DNA from: Kudoa neothunni
Lineage: Eukaryota > Cnidaria
Assembly: GCA_964304625.1 (NCBI GenBank)
Contig: OZ199840.1
Coordinates: 8,990,001-9,054,000, forward strand
Direction: 5' to 3'
DNA length: 64,000 nt
Every line of letters starts with the position of its first letter. Position 1 is the stretch's first letter. The notes beneath the pieces were generated by a model. The model saw nothing but the letters and a program-made list of their open reading frames with translations, was not told where the DNA came from and ran no database searches. Positions 39,675-51,300 of the stretch are shown here, piece by piece. The position numbers and the translations under genes were made by a program.

Positions 39675-41162
39675 TCATTCTTCTGCATCTTCTTCTTCTC
39701 GATCGTTTTCTATCGTCTCCTCTATTCCAACATCTTCACCATTGTCATAATGGCCACTACAGATCGCTTTGCATTTCTCCCCTGTTTCAAAATTGTTGGA
39801 ATTCCCATCATATCCTTTGTAATAAAACGCGTGGCATTTATGGTCAGATTGTTTATAATAGTATCTCTTGACTTTAAATATATTTGAGTCGTTGCCCGAG
39901 TTGTTGACCACAACTCCCTTTTTCTTTCTAACACAAGTTTCTTGGATTACAATTTTCTTTTCATAATTCTCTAAATTTTTTCCGAATTCAAAATAGTTTT
40001 AAGCACAATGTAAATATGAAAATTCTATATAATTTGAATTTTTTGAATGAATTAAAAATGTACCTGCCCCGCAATAGCTATGGCACATTTCCATGGTGGG
40101 GAAATTATTTTTCTCTGGATCAAAGTCCGCTTTTCCTGCGTGTTTCCCTGTTTCCATGCGTTTACACACTTTTTTCGTTTTGTCATAATAATATCTGAAC
40201 TCAACATCATCTTTCGGTTCATCTGGTTTAGTTATAGCAGTTTGAGATGGACCAATATCGCATGCAGCTACTCTCTTTTTATGTTGTGGCACATCACTAG
40301 TATGTGTGCTTGGGTATGCTAAAATACATGAGACATTGATGTAAATAATAAATATACGAAAACATTTTTTAACACATTCACCAAACGAGCCGAAAACCCC
40401 TCTTGTGTTTGAGTCTAATGAGACTGCTGCATAAGCACATTTACTTTTACCTTTATCAGCAATAATTGCTGTGCTTGGATCTTTGTCTTTAACATCGGGT
40501 CTAAGGTCGCAGTCCAATATATTCGGAACTTCGTAATGTGTACGATTCTGAAGTGTAACTATTTTATCATCAGCATTTGTAAGCCCACCATTCCTTTTAT
40601 CTACAAAACATGATTTAATTCTCTAGAGATGCTCATATTTTTTTTACTTAAACAATAAAACCTGCATTCTTCTAGATCGTTGTAACGATTAAAGCTCCCT
40701 CCGCATCCATTATATTGAAAAGGAACACAATCGGCTTTAGTTTGATCAAAATAGAACTGCGGATTTGTATTTGTATTTTTCACGCAATGTCCTGGATGAT
40801 GTGGTTTTTTGCACCCTTGAAGCTTTTCTTTTGTCGTCAACTGTCCTACTATAATTGGTCATAAATTTACATTAATTTAAAAAAATACAATGCATCTCGC
40901 ATAGTCCTTTTGATGCGAAATTGTTATAATTTCCTTTGATACCTCGGTATTCAAGAGGTTTGCATTTAGCATCTTGGATGTCTATGAACCATCGATCGAT
41001 GACATTATTCATATTTCTTTCTCCATCTACAGGCCAATCTCCCTCATCTCTTTCATAAGAGGGTAATATAGGATCTAAAGGATTATCAAAACGAGATGAA
41101 AATGTTTATTTACCTGACAAAAAAGTGGGAAAATATAGCACAACAAGTATCTTGAATAACAT
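39675..41162 (-). CDS. Secreted protein with one canonical and four degenerate Kunitz modules (6 exons)
   Basis: Exons on the minus strand: 41162-41114, 41074-40889, 40848-40648, 40600-40358, 40318-40064 and 39970-39675. All introns are phase 1 and about 38-93 nt; the protein is 409 aa. Exon 1 encodes a signal peptide (MLFKILVVLYFPTFLS), and each later exon carries one Kunitz-type module. The exon-3 module is canonical: six Cys spaced 8-18-7-12-3, with FYF and NGCGGSFNRY. Its residue after Cys2 (the P1 site) is Val, suggesting an elastase-like target or no inhibition. Modules in exons 4, 5 and 6 keep Cys1, 3, 5 and 6 but lack Cys2 and Cys4, the pair bridging the inhibitory loop. Exon 2 keeps only Cys3, 5 and 6 (KCKPLEYRG...GLCEMHC). 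There is no TM segment; the tail is acidic (EEEDAEE). A Kunitz-fold secreted protein is clear; protease inhibition is plausible for one module only. Confidence 0.85.
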
Positions 41163-41339
41163 CAGATTCATTCATGACAGACAATCCGAGTAATAAAAAT
41201 TATGACGAAGATGGATTATCAAGTGCACATAAAAAATTAAATCAATAGTTTATTGGATAATAAGATTAAAACAAATTAATTAAGAGGTCACGAACTTTTT
41301 TTGTTCGTCGACCCCCCTTCAGAGATGTTATTAAAAATA

Positions 41340-42350
41340 TCAGAACATTCTCAACTTTTCGGATTAACAACGCGAAACATCTACTCTGTTGGAACCATAA
41401 GAAGGAATAGAATTCAAGACTGTCCATTAACCCCAGTAAAATAATTCAGCAAGAAAGGTCGCGGTTCTTACGTTATCTTTCAGGATACCAATAATGGAAC
41501 AATATTAACTCAACGGTGTGACGGTTCTGTTGCTAAGCCTTCTTCTACTCATTCTTCATCCCAACCTCTTCGTGTGGTTAAAAGATTCGATAGAAGGACT
41601 AAAAAGACAACAAATATTGACTACCCAAATGTAGTTTCAGAATATAATAAAAACACGGGTGGAGTTGATTTGTCAGACATGATGGCACTGTACAAGTCAA
41701 ACCACAAATGACGAAAGTTTTATATGCGAATATTATTTTTGGGGTGCAACATCGCCATAATCAATGCTTGGTTATTATGTAGACGAAATACAAAGGACAA
41801 TGATGACAACAACCAAGTAATGGACTTTATGTCCTTTAATCAGTCTATAAGTGAAAGTTTGATTCACTTCAAAAAATCCAATATGATAACAAGCGGTGAG
41901 CGTCCTTCATTGGGTGATTTTAAAGTTATAGCTGTTGATCATTTGTAAAAAAAACAATTGAAACCCCCTATCGGAGTCAATAAGATTCGATAACGTCGGA
42001 CATTATACTGAAATAGTGGATACAAAAGGAATGTGCAGATTGTATATAAAAGAACAAAATTCAGCTACATTAAATATGGGATACAATGTTGTATTGTTAA
42101 ACAGAGAAACTATTTCTATTTAATTTACAACAGATAATTTTATGTTGTATTTTTAAAACTCGAACCGGATTCGATGGAAATATTTTATCGCGCGAATGCC
42201 CAATGGGCATTCTGGTGACCACGACGAAAAATGTTATAAAATAATATTTAAACATTTATTTGGATTCGACATTTTTTTTATAAAATAAAAATGAAATCTT
42301 TATTTAATATAATTTTTATAACTCTAATTAAAAATTTGCAAACGAAAGGG
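41340..42350 (+). mobile_element. piggyBac transposase C-terminal remnant with right end at TTAA
   Basis: The decayed frame contains TIRRNRIQDCPL, DTNNGTILTQRCDGSVAK, PNVVSEYNKNTGGVDLSDMM and NAWLLCRRNTKD, the signature order of the piggyBac DDE core and C-terminus. Several stops and shifts interrupt it. Downstream, GAAAGGG abuts TTAA at 42351-42354, the expected form of a piggyBac right end at its target site. The left end was not found. Inactive. Confidence 0.72.
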
Positions 42351-42359
42351 TTAAAACGG

Positions 42360-43465
42360 GGCATGTGCAAATTAGATTTTCGTACTTCGGTCATTAAATT
42401 TATAAAATCTACTGTTAAGTTCTAGATATACTTTAATCCATATGCATAGTCACGTGTTTCGGTAGTTTATAAAATGAGCGTTTATGGTGGCATTAACATC
42501 TACTTGATAGAATTATCCTAAATTTTTTTAAAACAGAGCATATACTATAACGGTTATAATAAATAAAAAAAAATCTGAGGTGTCACATCCCCAAATCAAT
42601 TCGTTTAAGTGTTAATATCCATTATTGATTTCACATTAAAATACTTAAAAATCGTATATTGGGATTAGTGACGATTGCTCTAATATATAATTAATTTAAA
42701 ATAAAAATAACTATTGAATATTTTGGTTTTTAGTTACTTAATGTATGTAAATATAAATATACCTTAATAAAATAAAGTAAATATTTTCACGTTGGAATTT
42801 TGGAACAAATATTATTATAAAATTTTTTTAATCGTGAATTATCTATCCAATAAAATTTATAAACTAAAACCCACTTTAAGAGATTTCATCGTTAAATTTA
42901 AATATTTTCATTCTAATTTTAAATATAATAAATCAGAAAGATCTGGTTTTAAAAAACGAAGTCACAAGATTGAACATTTACAAATTTATTATTAACATAT
43001 ACAAATAAAAAAAATTCAGCGAACAATTGACGACTTTGAATTTGTTAAAATTATAGAGAATTAATCATTTTTTTGATGTATTTATCAACAACATAGAGAT
43101 TCTACGTGAATCCCAATGTGGTTGACATAAGATTAACTTATAGTCTATAGCTTAATTTTTTTCAGTTGAATTGAACTATAAATGTAATTTTTTGTCATAA
43201 GAATAAAAATGAAAAAACTTTTGAAAAAGAAGTGAAATAATAGGACGAATTGTAGGAAACGACACTATTTCCGATTTTGTATGCGACACCGCCCGAGGTT
43301 CGTGCACAGATACTGTAGTACTGAATTTTAGCTAAATTTTAAAAGAAATAAAATATTTTATTCAAAAAAAATGCGCTGTCGAATTTGATAAGAAAATTTC
43401 TCCTAACTTTTATTACAAAAATCCACTGTGAACGTATCACACGATTTTGTTAATACATTGACTTA
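42360..43465. other. Intergenic AT-rich DNA
   Basis: No recognised gene, RNA or repeat. The ORF at 42792-42995 is Lys/Phe/Tyr-rich, with A/T-driven composition and no motif. Confidence 0.35.
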
Positions 43466-43468
43466 ATC

Positions 43469-45887
43469 CGGGGGTCGTCAAACTACGACCAACTTACGTT
43501 TCCATAATGACTTGTAAAATTTAGTTATTTAGTGTTACTCTGTAATTAAATGGTACTCAACTTCTATAAAAATTGTCTTGTTAGATTCATAGTTAAGTTC
43601 TTTCTTAATAATTGTTATTATTAAAATTAATCATAAAAATTGAAAAACTTGCATTCTCGATACTCGTATAGTAATATTACCCTTTATTCGTTTTCAAATA
43701 TCAAAATATTTAATGATATATGTATAAGAAATCGTAATTTTGTCAGAAAACTTAAAAACTTGGATTTAAATATTGAATCTTTTATTGGTTTCATGACTGT
43801 TTAGTGACGTATGCAACAATCAGGGTTTCAATCATTCTTATTGATTTGTGTTCATTTTCACGCGCCCTGTCTCTTCGATTTATCGTGCGAAAATGGCGGG
43901 TTATGGAAGAAAGAGAAAAATCGACCTTGAGTGTCGAATGTTTAACGATGAGTGGAATATAAAGTACTTTGTTATTAAATTTGGCAAAAAAGCAATATGT
44001 GTTATTTGTGACAACACTGTCGCAGTACTGGAAGAATTTAATATTCGCAGACATAACGAGACAAAACATTCGTCGAAGTATTCAAGATAAAATGGAATAC
44101 TCCGTACGGAGAAATTCAGATCATTAAAAAATAATTTGTCGTCGAGGCAATTGATCTTCAAAAAAATTATCCATAAAAATGAAGCTACCACAAGAGGTAG
44201 TTTTCATGTGGCCTATTTGGTAGCCAAAAAGGGAACCATTTTCTAATGATGAAATTTCCAAGGAGGCTCTAAAGGACGTGGTGAATGAGGTATGTCCGGA
44301 AAAAGCCAGCTCATTTTCCGAGATAAGTCTTTCGACAAACACAATAGGTCATAGAGTGGAGAATAAGGGTGAAAATATTATTTCGTAATTACGAGATAAA
44401 ATAGATGAATTTGTCTGCTTTTCTATCACCCTGGATGAATCCACTGATGTATCAAACACCTCTTAAATTTTATTTTTCATTAGAGGGGTTAATACTGAGT
44501 TGATAGTTACAGAAGAACTCCTCTCGGTACATAGCATTAGCATACATGGAACTACAAGGGGTCTCGATTTATTTAACGAGATTGAAAAGTCATTCAAAAA
44601 TTCCAACCTAGACTGGAATAAACTTAAATGCGTCACTACTGATAGGGTTAGAACTATGAGTGGAAAAACAAAAGGTTTAGTTGGACAAATATGTAATACG
44701 ATTGAAAACTCTGGTGGACAAAAACCTTTGGCGCCTCATTGTATTATTCATCAACAAGCTCTCTACGTGGAAAATATAGTTACCTGTCATCAGTATTAAA
44801 TCCCGTTGTTTCCATTGTTAGTTTTGCCCGGTCACATGGATTCCATCGTAGACAATTTAAGGAATTTTTGGAAGATTCACATGCTGAATACTCGAGTTTG
44901 CCATATTACACAAATACGAGATGGCTTAGCTGTAGAAAGGTTTTAAGTCGATACTTTGACTCAAGAACAGAAATTGGGTTTTTTTTCTTACTGAACATAA
45001 AAATCCTCTAAATTTGTTAAAAAATGATGATTGAATCTGGAAATTTTCTTTTTTTGCAGATTTGACAGTACATCCGCACGATTTTAATCTTAAATTGCAA
45101 AGCAAAACAATGTTAATAAACGATTTTTATTCATTAATGAAAGCGCTTCGACAGAAATTGATTTTTTTTAATTCGCAATGAAATAGTAATTGTTTCACTC
45201 ATTTTTCACGTGATAAACATGCCCAACAAAGAAATGTATCTTTTCCAACTACTGTCGCCCTAGACACTTTCCGATTTAACGCTGCGGTTTGATGAGCGTT
45301 TCAACGATATTGAGACAATTTCCTCGAATATTTCAATGTTAGAAAATCTTTTTAGATGTCACATCGACCAATTACTTGCAGAGTTGAAAATGGAAATCAT
45401 TGACCATCAAGCTAATGAAATATACAAACGTAAATATAATGAAATCAATTTATTACAATTTTAAAAGCTTTTGCCTCATCATGATTTTCCGAATCTTTTA
45501 TCTTTTACTAGTAGATATATTTCAATATTAACACAACGTATTTTCGCGAGAAAAACATTTTCAGAAATGAAATATATGAAATCCGCATACGGAACACAGT
45601 TGTGTAATGATCGCTAAAATTAAATATTGATGATAAGGATGTCAAAGTTCATATCACAGTGGGATATTATTATACCAGATCTGAAACGACTTCACTTTTC
45701 ACATAATTGAAAATAAACTTATTATTTTTTCTGTTATAATTATTTATTTTTATTATTTCGTCCCAAGAATTTTTTATGCGAAGTTATTCAGTTTTCCAAG
45801 TTTTTTTGTTTGAATTTTTAATTCGACCCTCCGAGTAATATCAACAACCCAATCTGACCTTAGCCTCAAAAAGTTTGGAGACCCCTG
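43469..45887 (+). mobile_element. hAT-superfamily DNA transposon (about 2.4 kb, decayed)
   Basis: The left end is CGGGGGTCGTCAAACTACG. The right end, reverse-complemented from 45887, is CAGGGGTCTCCAAACTTTTT. They share C-[GA]-GGGGTC-xx-CAAACT, the hAT terminal form. A hAT transposase lies between them. The expected 8-bp target duplication was not obvious, so the exact ends may be a few bases off or the TSD decayed. Confidence 0.8.
43893..45700 (+). pseudogene. hAT transposase, GTF2IRD2/ZBED-like (frameshifted)
   Basis: The start is MAGYGRKRKIDLEC. A BED-type finger (CVIC...RRHNETKH) follows. The hAT catalytic signature CFSITLDESTDVSNTS is near 44417-44465, CVTTDRVRTMSGKTKGLVG near 44630, and PLAPHCIIHQQAL near 44725. 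The last is the conserved C-x2-H segment. RWLSCRKVLSRYFD lies further on. Stops and shifts near 44088, 44465, 44800 and 45010 break it. The C-terminal dimerisation region is only loosely recognisable. Confidence 0.82.
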
Positions 45888-46226
45888 ATCTATATGTTTT
45901 CATAAATCCTCAAATCATACCAATCATATCACGTGAAAATGTTTTTAGTCACTTTGTAGGATGTAAATCTTTTATAAGTTTTTACATATTTTTCTGCGTT
46001 AAAATTTTTTCTTTCCATACGTGTGTCCAAATGGAGCGATATGCCTCTTTATAAAGAATGAAAAATATGTACGCACTCACACGGATTTTCGGTTTACTCT
46101 ATATAGTAGATGAATTGATTTTGGCATTATCGATCCAAATATCAACTGTTAAGTACATACTATGATGATTGATTATTTTAGTTAATGTATCCATTCTTAT
46201 ATACATACGCTCATACCCATTCATAA

Positions 46227-46532
46227 TTATTTTTTAACGCATTTTTTGATTAAAATCTTAAGTCTAGCACTAGGTTCATTGAACTTTTTGCCTAAGTTAA
46301 ATGTAAAGTTTATTGTCTCTGTAAACGATGCACTTTCCCTTATTGTAAACGGGGAGATTGTTTCAGCTACAATATTAGCAATTTTAATGTCAAACATTAC
46401 TTGATCTGATACACTTAAATTTACATTGGAGGGAGGTGAAACAAATAATTCATTAATTTTAATATTTTTATTTGTTTTAGCATGTAAATTATATAAGTTT
46501 ATTTTGTTTACAATGTCAAACCCCTGGCGCAA
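46227..46532 (-). other. Unassigned 101-codon ORF starting at a hAT-like terminus
   Basis: The ORF starts MRQGFDIVNK and ends LIKKCVKK. Its first codons overlap GCCAGGGGTTTGACA, which looks like a hAT terminus (CAGGGGT...). The open frame may therefore lie inside a non-autonomous element. No splice context or domain was recognised. Confidence 0.25.
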
Positions 46533-46599
46533 CTTGTTAGGTTGTGAAGATGGGGCTAGTTAGACCTTCTTCATATACGCTTTAGGCACCGCATCGTCA

Positions 46600-46992
46600 T
46601 ATTAAGGCAACTTAGATTTATGCGGTAGTGTGGGATTTTAACCCATTAAACATCCTCGTTTTGGAACAACCATTTCCTCAATCATACTCTGGACTAACCC
46701 AAAATTAGTCTGGGAAAGTCGTCTGAGTGCGGGCGTCGGCTCTACAGAAACCCCCTAATGGGTTATTTTTCATTCTTGTACTTTGTCGTTTATGAGCACA
46801 AAAGATCTACCCTTCCGCCAGTGTTCCCTCCCATTTGGAAGAAAGGCCACGATAAATCGTAGATCCTTGCGATTACTACAGCCTTCCTACTTAATTTTGG
46901 ATTAGGAGTACAGGAACGCATGGATCAGACCTCGAAATCGCAACCTCACGGATGTGAGCTCCACCTAACACCACTATGCCATATTGTCCAGG
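46600..46992 (-). mobile_element. tRNA-derived SINE candidate
   Basis: This island is GC-richer than its surroundings. Read on the minus strand, the head contains an A-box-like TGGCATAGTGG (46981-46971). About 30-40 nt later comes a B-box-like GATTTCGAGGTC (46939-46928). Spacing and order fit a pol III promoter from a tRNA. A unique body follows (GGAGGGAACACTGGC, GCCGACGCCCGCACTC), reaching at least 46620. There is no clover-leaf that would make it a functional tRNA. Confidence 0.55.
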
Positions 46993-46999
46993 CTATTTA

Positions 47000-47780
47000 G
47001 TAATAATGGAAAACGCCTTTGCTCATCCTGCTGATAAAATGGGTATTTATTGGATAAGTTCAGTTTCATCAAAGTAACATTTTTACCCCCAATACCATCC
47101 TGATACTTCATCCTATGGGTTGTTAAGTCATTTATAACTTCAAGAAACTTTACACCAAAACCATTTCCGTATTTTCTTGTGGACTATGGAATACAGTTAA
47201 AGCTGTTGGAATTGTTTTATAATAAAATTTTTCCACTTAAATTGCATATAAATAATTGGCAGTGCTTGGCGTTAAGTCACGTACCGAACTCTGATAGTAG
47301 CATGGATATAACAAAGGTCAAAGTGTATATTAAAACATTACTTTGAGAGATTTTAGTCTTATAGATTTTAGACATTCCATTCATTGAAAATTAACCCGTT
47401 GGACATAATATTTCAATTAGAAACCAATGGGGCTCAAATTAAACAATGAAGACATCGAGGAGATAGTAGGGATCATTCGGAAGAATTATTTACTGCAGAG
47501 CTGCTACATTTACGATATAAGGGGTAAAAATACTTGTTTAAAAACGACGTTTAATGAATTTATTTTGATACTTTTTATAAAGATACAGTACTGATGAAAG
47601 GAGCAGTCGAATTTTTTAAAGATATAATTATAAATTTTGTGAGAAAATTTCTGAAATCAAGGAAAAACAATCATAATGTTTTTAACAACTAAACAAGAAT
47701 AGCTAACTCAGAAAAAGATCAGACTGGAATCAAATTTTTTTAGAAGTATCCCACAATCAAATAATTCGCCTCTTAACGAA
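47000..47780. other. Intergenic DNA between the SINE candidate and copy 2
   Basis: AT-rich with only short, unrelated ORFs. No feature was recognised. Confidence 0.35.
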
Positions 47781-48229
47781 CGTGTAAACCTATTTCCTTT
47801 GTTCCACAGAGAACCATTGAATCTGAAGCGTAAAAGCCAAAAAATATTAATCAATATATTCATTTTCTATATTTAATATTTTTTTCTTATTTATAATTAA
47901 AAGATATGCGTTTCTTACATAAATAATAATTAAATTTGTAATTTATTTTATGCGCGGTAACAAATAAAACTAATTTCCATTATCATCCATGCTCAAAAAT
48001 TATCCGGTGTACAGACACATTTCTGTGACTGATAAGAGTCTGAGTCTGTGGATAAACTGTATGTACATTAATAATATTATTTTTATATATTCAATAAAAA
48101 CATAAGTTGTTTCTTTTGTGGTTTTTAAAAATTAGCTCTAGTTATTTTTTGGAATTGTGGCGGTAATAATAAAATAGACATTCTATATTTTCATATAACA
48201 CCAATGCAACAAAATATCCATATTTATTC

Positions 48230-48389
48230 ATGAAAGAAATCAATTTATGAATAGTTATTATTTTCATGAAACTTCGGAGTTTTCAGTTTAAAGAACTGAA
48301 TAGGAACCAATGAATATCTAATCCGATGAATCTATCTATTTAAAGTAATATATATAATGTATGTTCTTCGTTAATTCGCTATAAGGAAA
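48230..48389 (+). promoter_or_regulatory. Conserved promoter region of copy 2
   Basis: Nearly identical to the block upstream of copy 1, including GGAACCAATGAA and TCTATCTATTTAAAGTAATAT. It contains a short insertion duplicating part of AATCCGATGAATCTATC. Confidence 0.5.
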
Positions 48390-51300
48390 ATGATAGTTGT
48401 GAGGATAAATCTTAGATTTGTCTCATCAACATTTCTTCTATTTTTTGTTTGTAATTTTTGTTTTAATTATAAATTTTAATAATTATTGTAGTATGTGAAA
48501 AACATGTTCTTACCATTAACATAGACAATAATATTATGAAATTGAGATATTCGAACAAGCAAAACAAATATATTATCTCTCTTTCAGGATATGATATTGA
48601 AAATAGTTATAAGAAATGTGCACTCCAATATTATGATCATAGAGGAACAATTATTGACACCATCCTTACGTGCACTGAAATAACTGATGCGAGCATGGAC
48701 TCAACTTCAAAGATGTGCATTTTTGATTGCAAAAAAATAGAATTAAAGTCAACGGGCGAAGAATTCAAAGTCGTTAAATTTTTAAAGTGGTGCCAAGGAA
48801 CTGATGATAATAATGTTAAAGTGTGTCCTAATAAAAAGACTTTCACGATCAAAGGTATGTACTTAAAAAATCGTTTTTAAATTAGCATCTAATAGATCTT
48901 TACATAAAAAGTGAGTTTAATGTCACGAAACAAAATAATATATTCAATGTTACCGTTAAAACTAAAGTCAATGGAGGTTTCGCTGTTAAAGGGGAATCTA
49001 GCGAACAATCTAGACAATCGTCGGATAGTGCTTTTTATATAGAAAAATCGATTAAAATATATACTAAATCACATAAAACTAATTATGTTGTTGAATTTCT
49101 CGATCGGTCACCAGAAATATTATTAAATCCACAAATACCTGATGTGGATTGGTTTATTGCAACTGGCTCCAAAAGTGAAAACTATTATACAATAACACTC
49201 CAAAATCCAAAACCATCTCATTTATGTTACTTTGGAATAAAAGACATTAATGAAGTTCATTTCTCTTCTAATTGTTCGAGTATGAAAAAAGCTGGGCCAT
49301 GTATTCAGCCATGCTATAAAGCAACATTATTTCACGATTCAAACTTGAATTATGCCCAAGTACTTGTGAAACATTATGAAAAGATAATTCCGAAAGAATT
49401 TATTCAAACTATAACATGTAAGTTCTAACTAATTTAATTTATTCTAATCCATTTCACAGTTACTACTGATCAACCTGCTGTCACTACAACTGGAAAAAAC
49501 GAAGCCACCGTTAGTTTAGCTAATTTAAATAAGAATGGAAATGGTGCTGTAGAAAATGGAGCAGAGATAAAAGAAATTAAATTATTTGAAAAAAAACTTG
49601 GAATTGAAAGTAATGGAAAAGATCTTACATCAAATAGTGGCTCTAAAGAATTTGGTGCAATAACTATAAATTCGCTTGAGCCACTAACAGAATATATTTT
49701 AAAGGTTAAAATAAGTGGACTTACAACCGTAGATTCACCAGAAGTTAAATATTACCATCGATATTTTTATTTCATGACCGCAGGTAATCTCAAATTTACA
49801 AATGATAAAATAATTTAAAATAGGAGCTGAATTAACGGGGGCAAGTAGTTTCACTCCGACTCTTGTGTCAAGCGAACACACTAAATTAACTCTGGATCTT
49901 AAAAATTTATTCTCAAATGGTAGTGGTAGTGGCAAAACATGTGAGCTATATTATTCAACTGATGGAAGTGAGACTTCAAAATTTCCTGCCACATGTGAAA
50001 ACAATAGTGTTAAAAAATTTTGTTCTGGTGCTTGTAGTGAGAATTTTGAAATTATTAACCTTGATCCAAAAACCAACTATAAAATAATTATATGTTCCAG
50101 AGGATATACATGTGCCGAAACAGCTACGAAAGCGAGTAATTCTTAAGATAATAATGTTATAATCAGTTTAAAATAGCTAGTGGAATCGAACTTACATTAA
50201 GTTCTACAAAATGTGAAGGACAAAAAAAAACTACAATAACAGTGACAAAATCCGGAGGTAAAAGTGACGATTTTAGGGAATCATGGGGTTACATTCTACT
50301 GGAAGAAAATTCTAAGCGAATAATAAATGATTGTTTGAATGGCAATTGCAACCCTATCATTAATATTGAATCCGGAACAATTACAGTCGATCTTTTATGG
50401 TCTAAACTTGACGCTGACGTCTCTTATAAAGTTGTTGTTGTGAATAAAGATAAAGCAAAGCCAAAGGATACAACCTTTGAATGTATTGGTTTATTGTGAG
50501 ATATTCTCTTTATTTTTATAGTTGATATCGAAAAAAATACTCAGGGTATGATTTTATACCACGACAAATCAAAAAAAATGCATATGGTTAAATTTGAAGA
50601 CAAACTTAAAGAAAAAAATGATAAGAAATGCACCGTCAAAAAATCCAAAGATGACCTAACTGCCTACGAAAATTTTGCAAATGACAGCAAAGAAATTAAA
50701 ACGATGTGTAACGAACTTTCAACAGAATTTGATATTGATATTAATATTCAAAATAAATTTAAATATATTTCCGTAACTTATCCAGATTCCAAACCTGCTA
50801 TCGTATCACATTCAGAAACATCGGTCGTTATCGAAATAATTTTTTCATTGTTGAACCTAACTCTAATTGCTTAGGATGTAAACGCCCACAATGTCAGAGA
50901 AACACTGCCAGTTAAGGGTAAAGATCAGACACAATTAACAACAGAAAAAAAATTTAACTCTGGAAAAGTTTATTCCTATTATATGGGTATAAAATAATAT
51001 AATGATAAGTTTAACAACTTTTTAGATTTTTACGAAGAAATAAGTCATATAGCTAAATTGGATGGAGACAAAATTAAGTTATCTATAAATAAATGTCCAT
51101 CGTCCTGTAAAGCGTACAAAGATGAAAATATAGTAAATCCTACATCAGAAACATGTAATGGTGACCAAACAACGCTAAAATATTATTCTATTCAATTCGA
51201 TGAGCTTGTTAAAGATTATTATATAAGTTGTCCGGAATATTTTGATTTTCATTATTTTTACGATAATACATTTGTTCAAAATCACGCACCGGTTTTCAGT

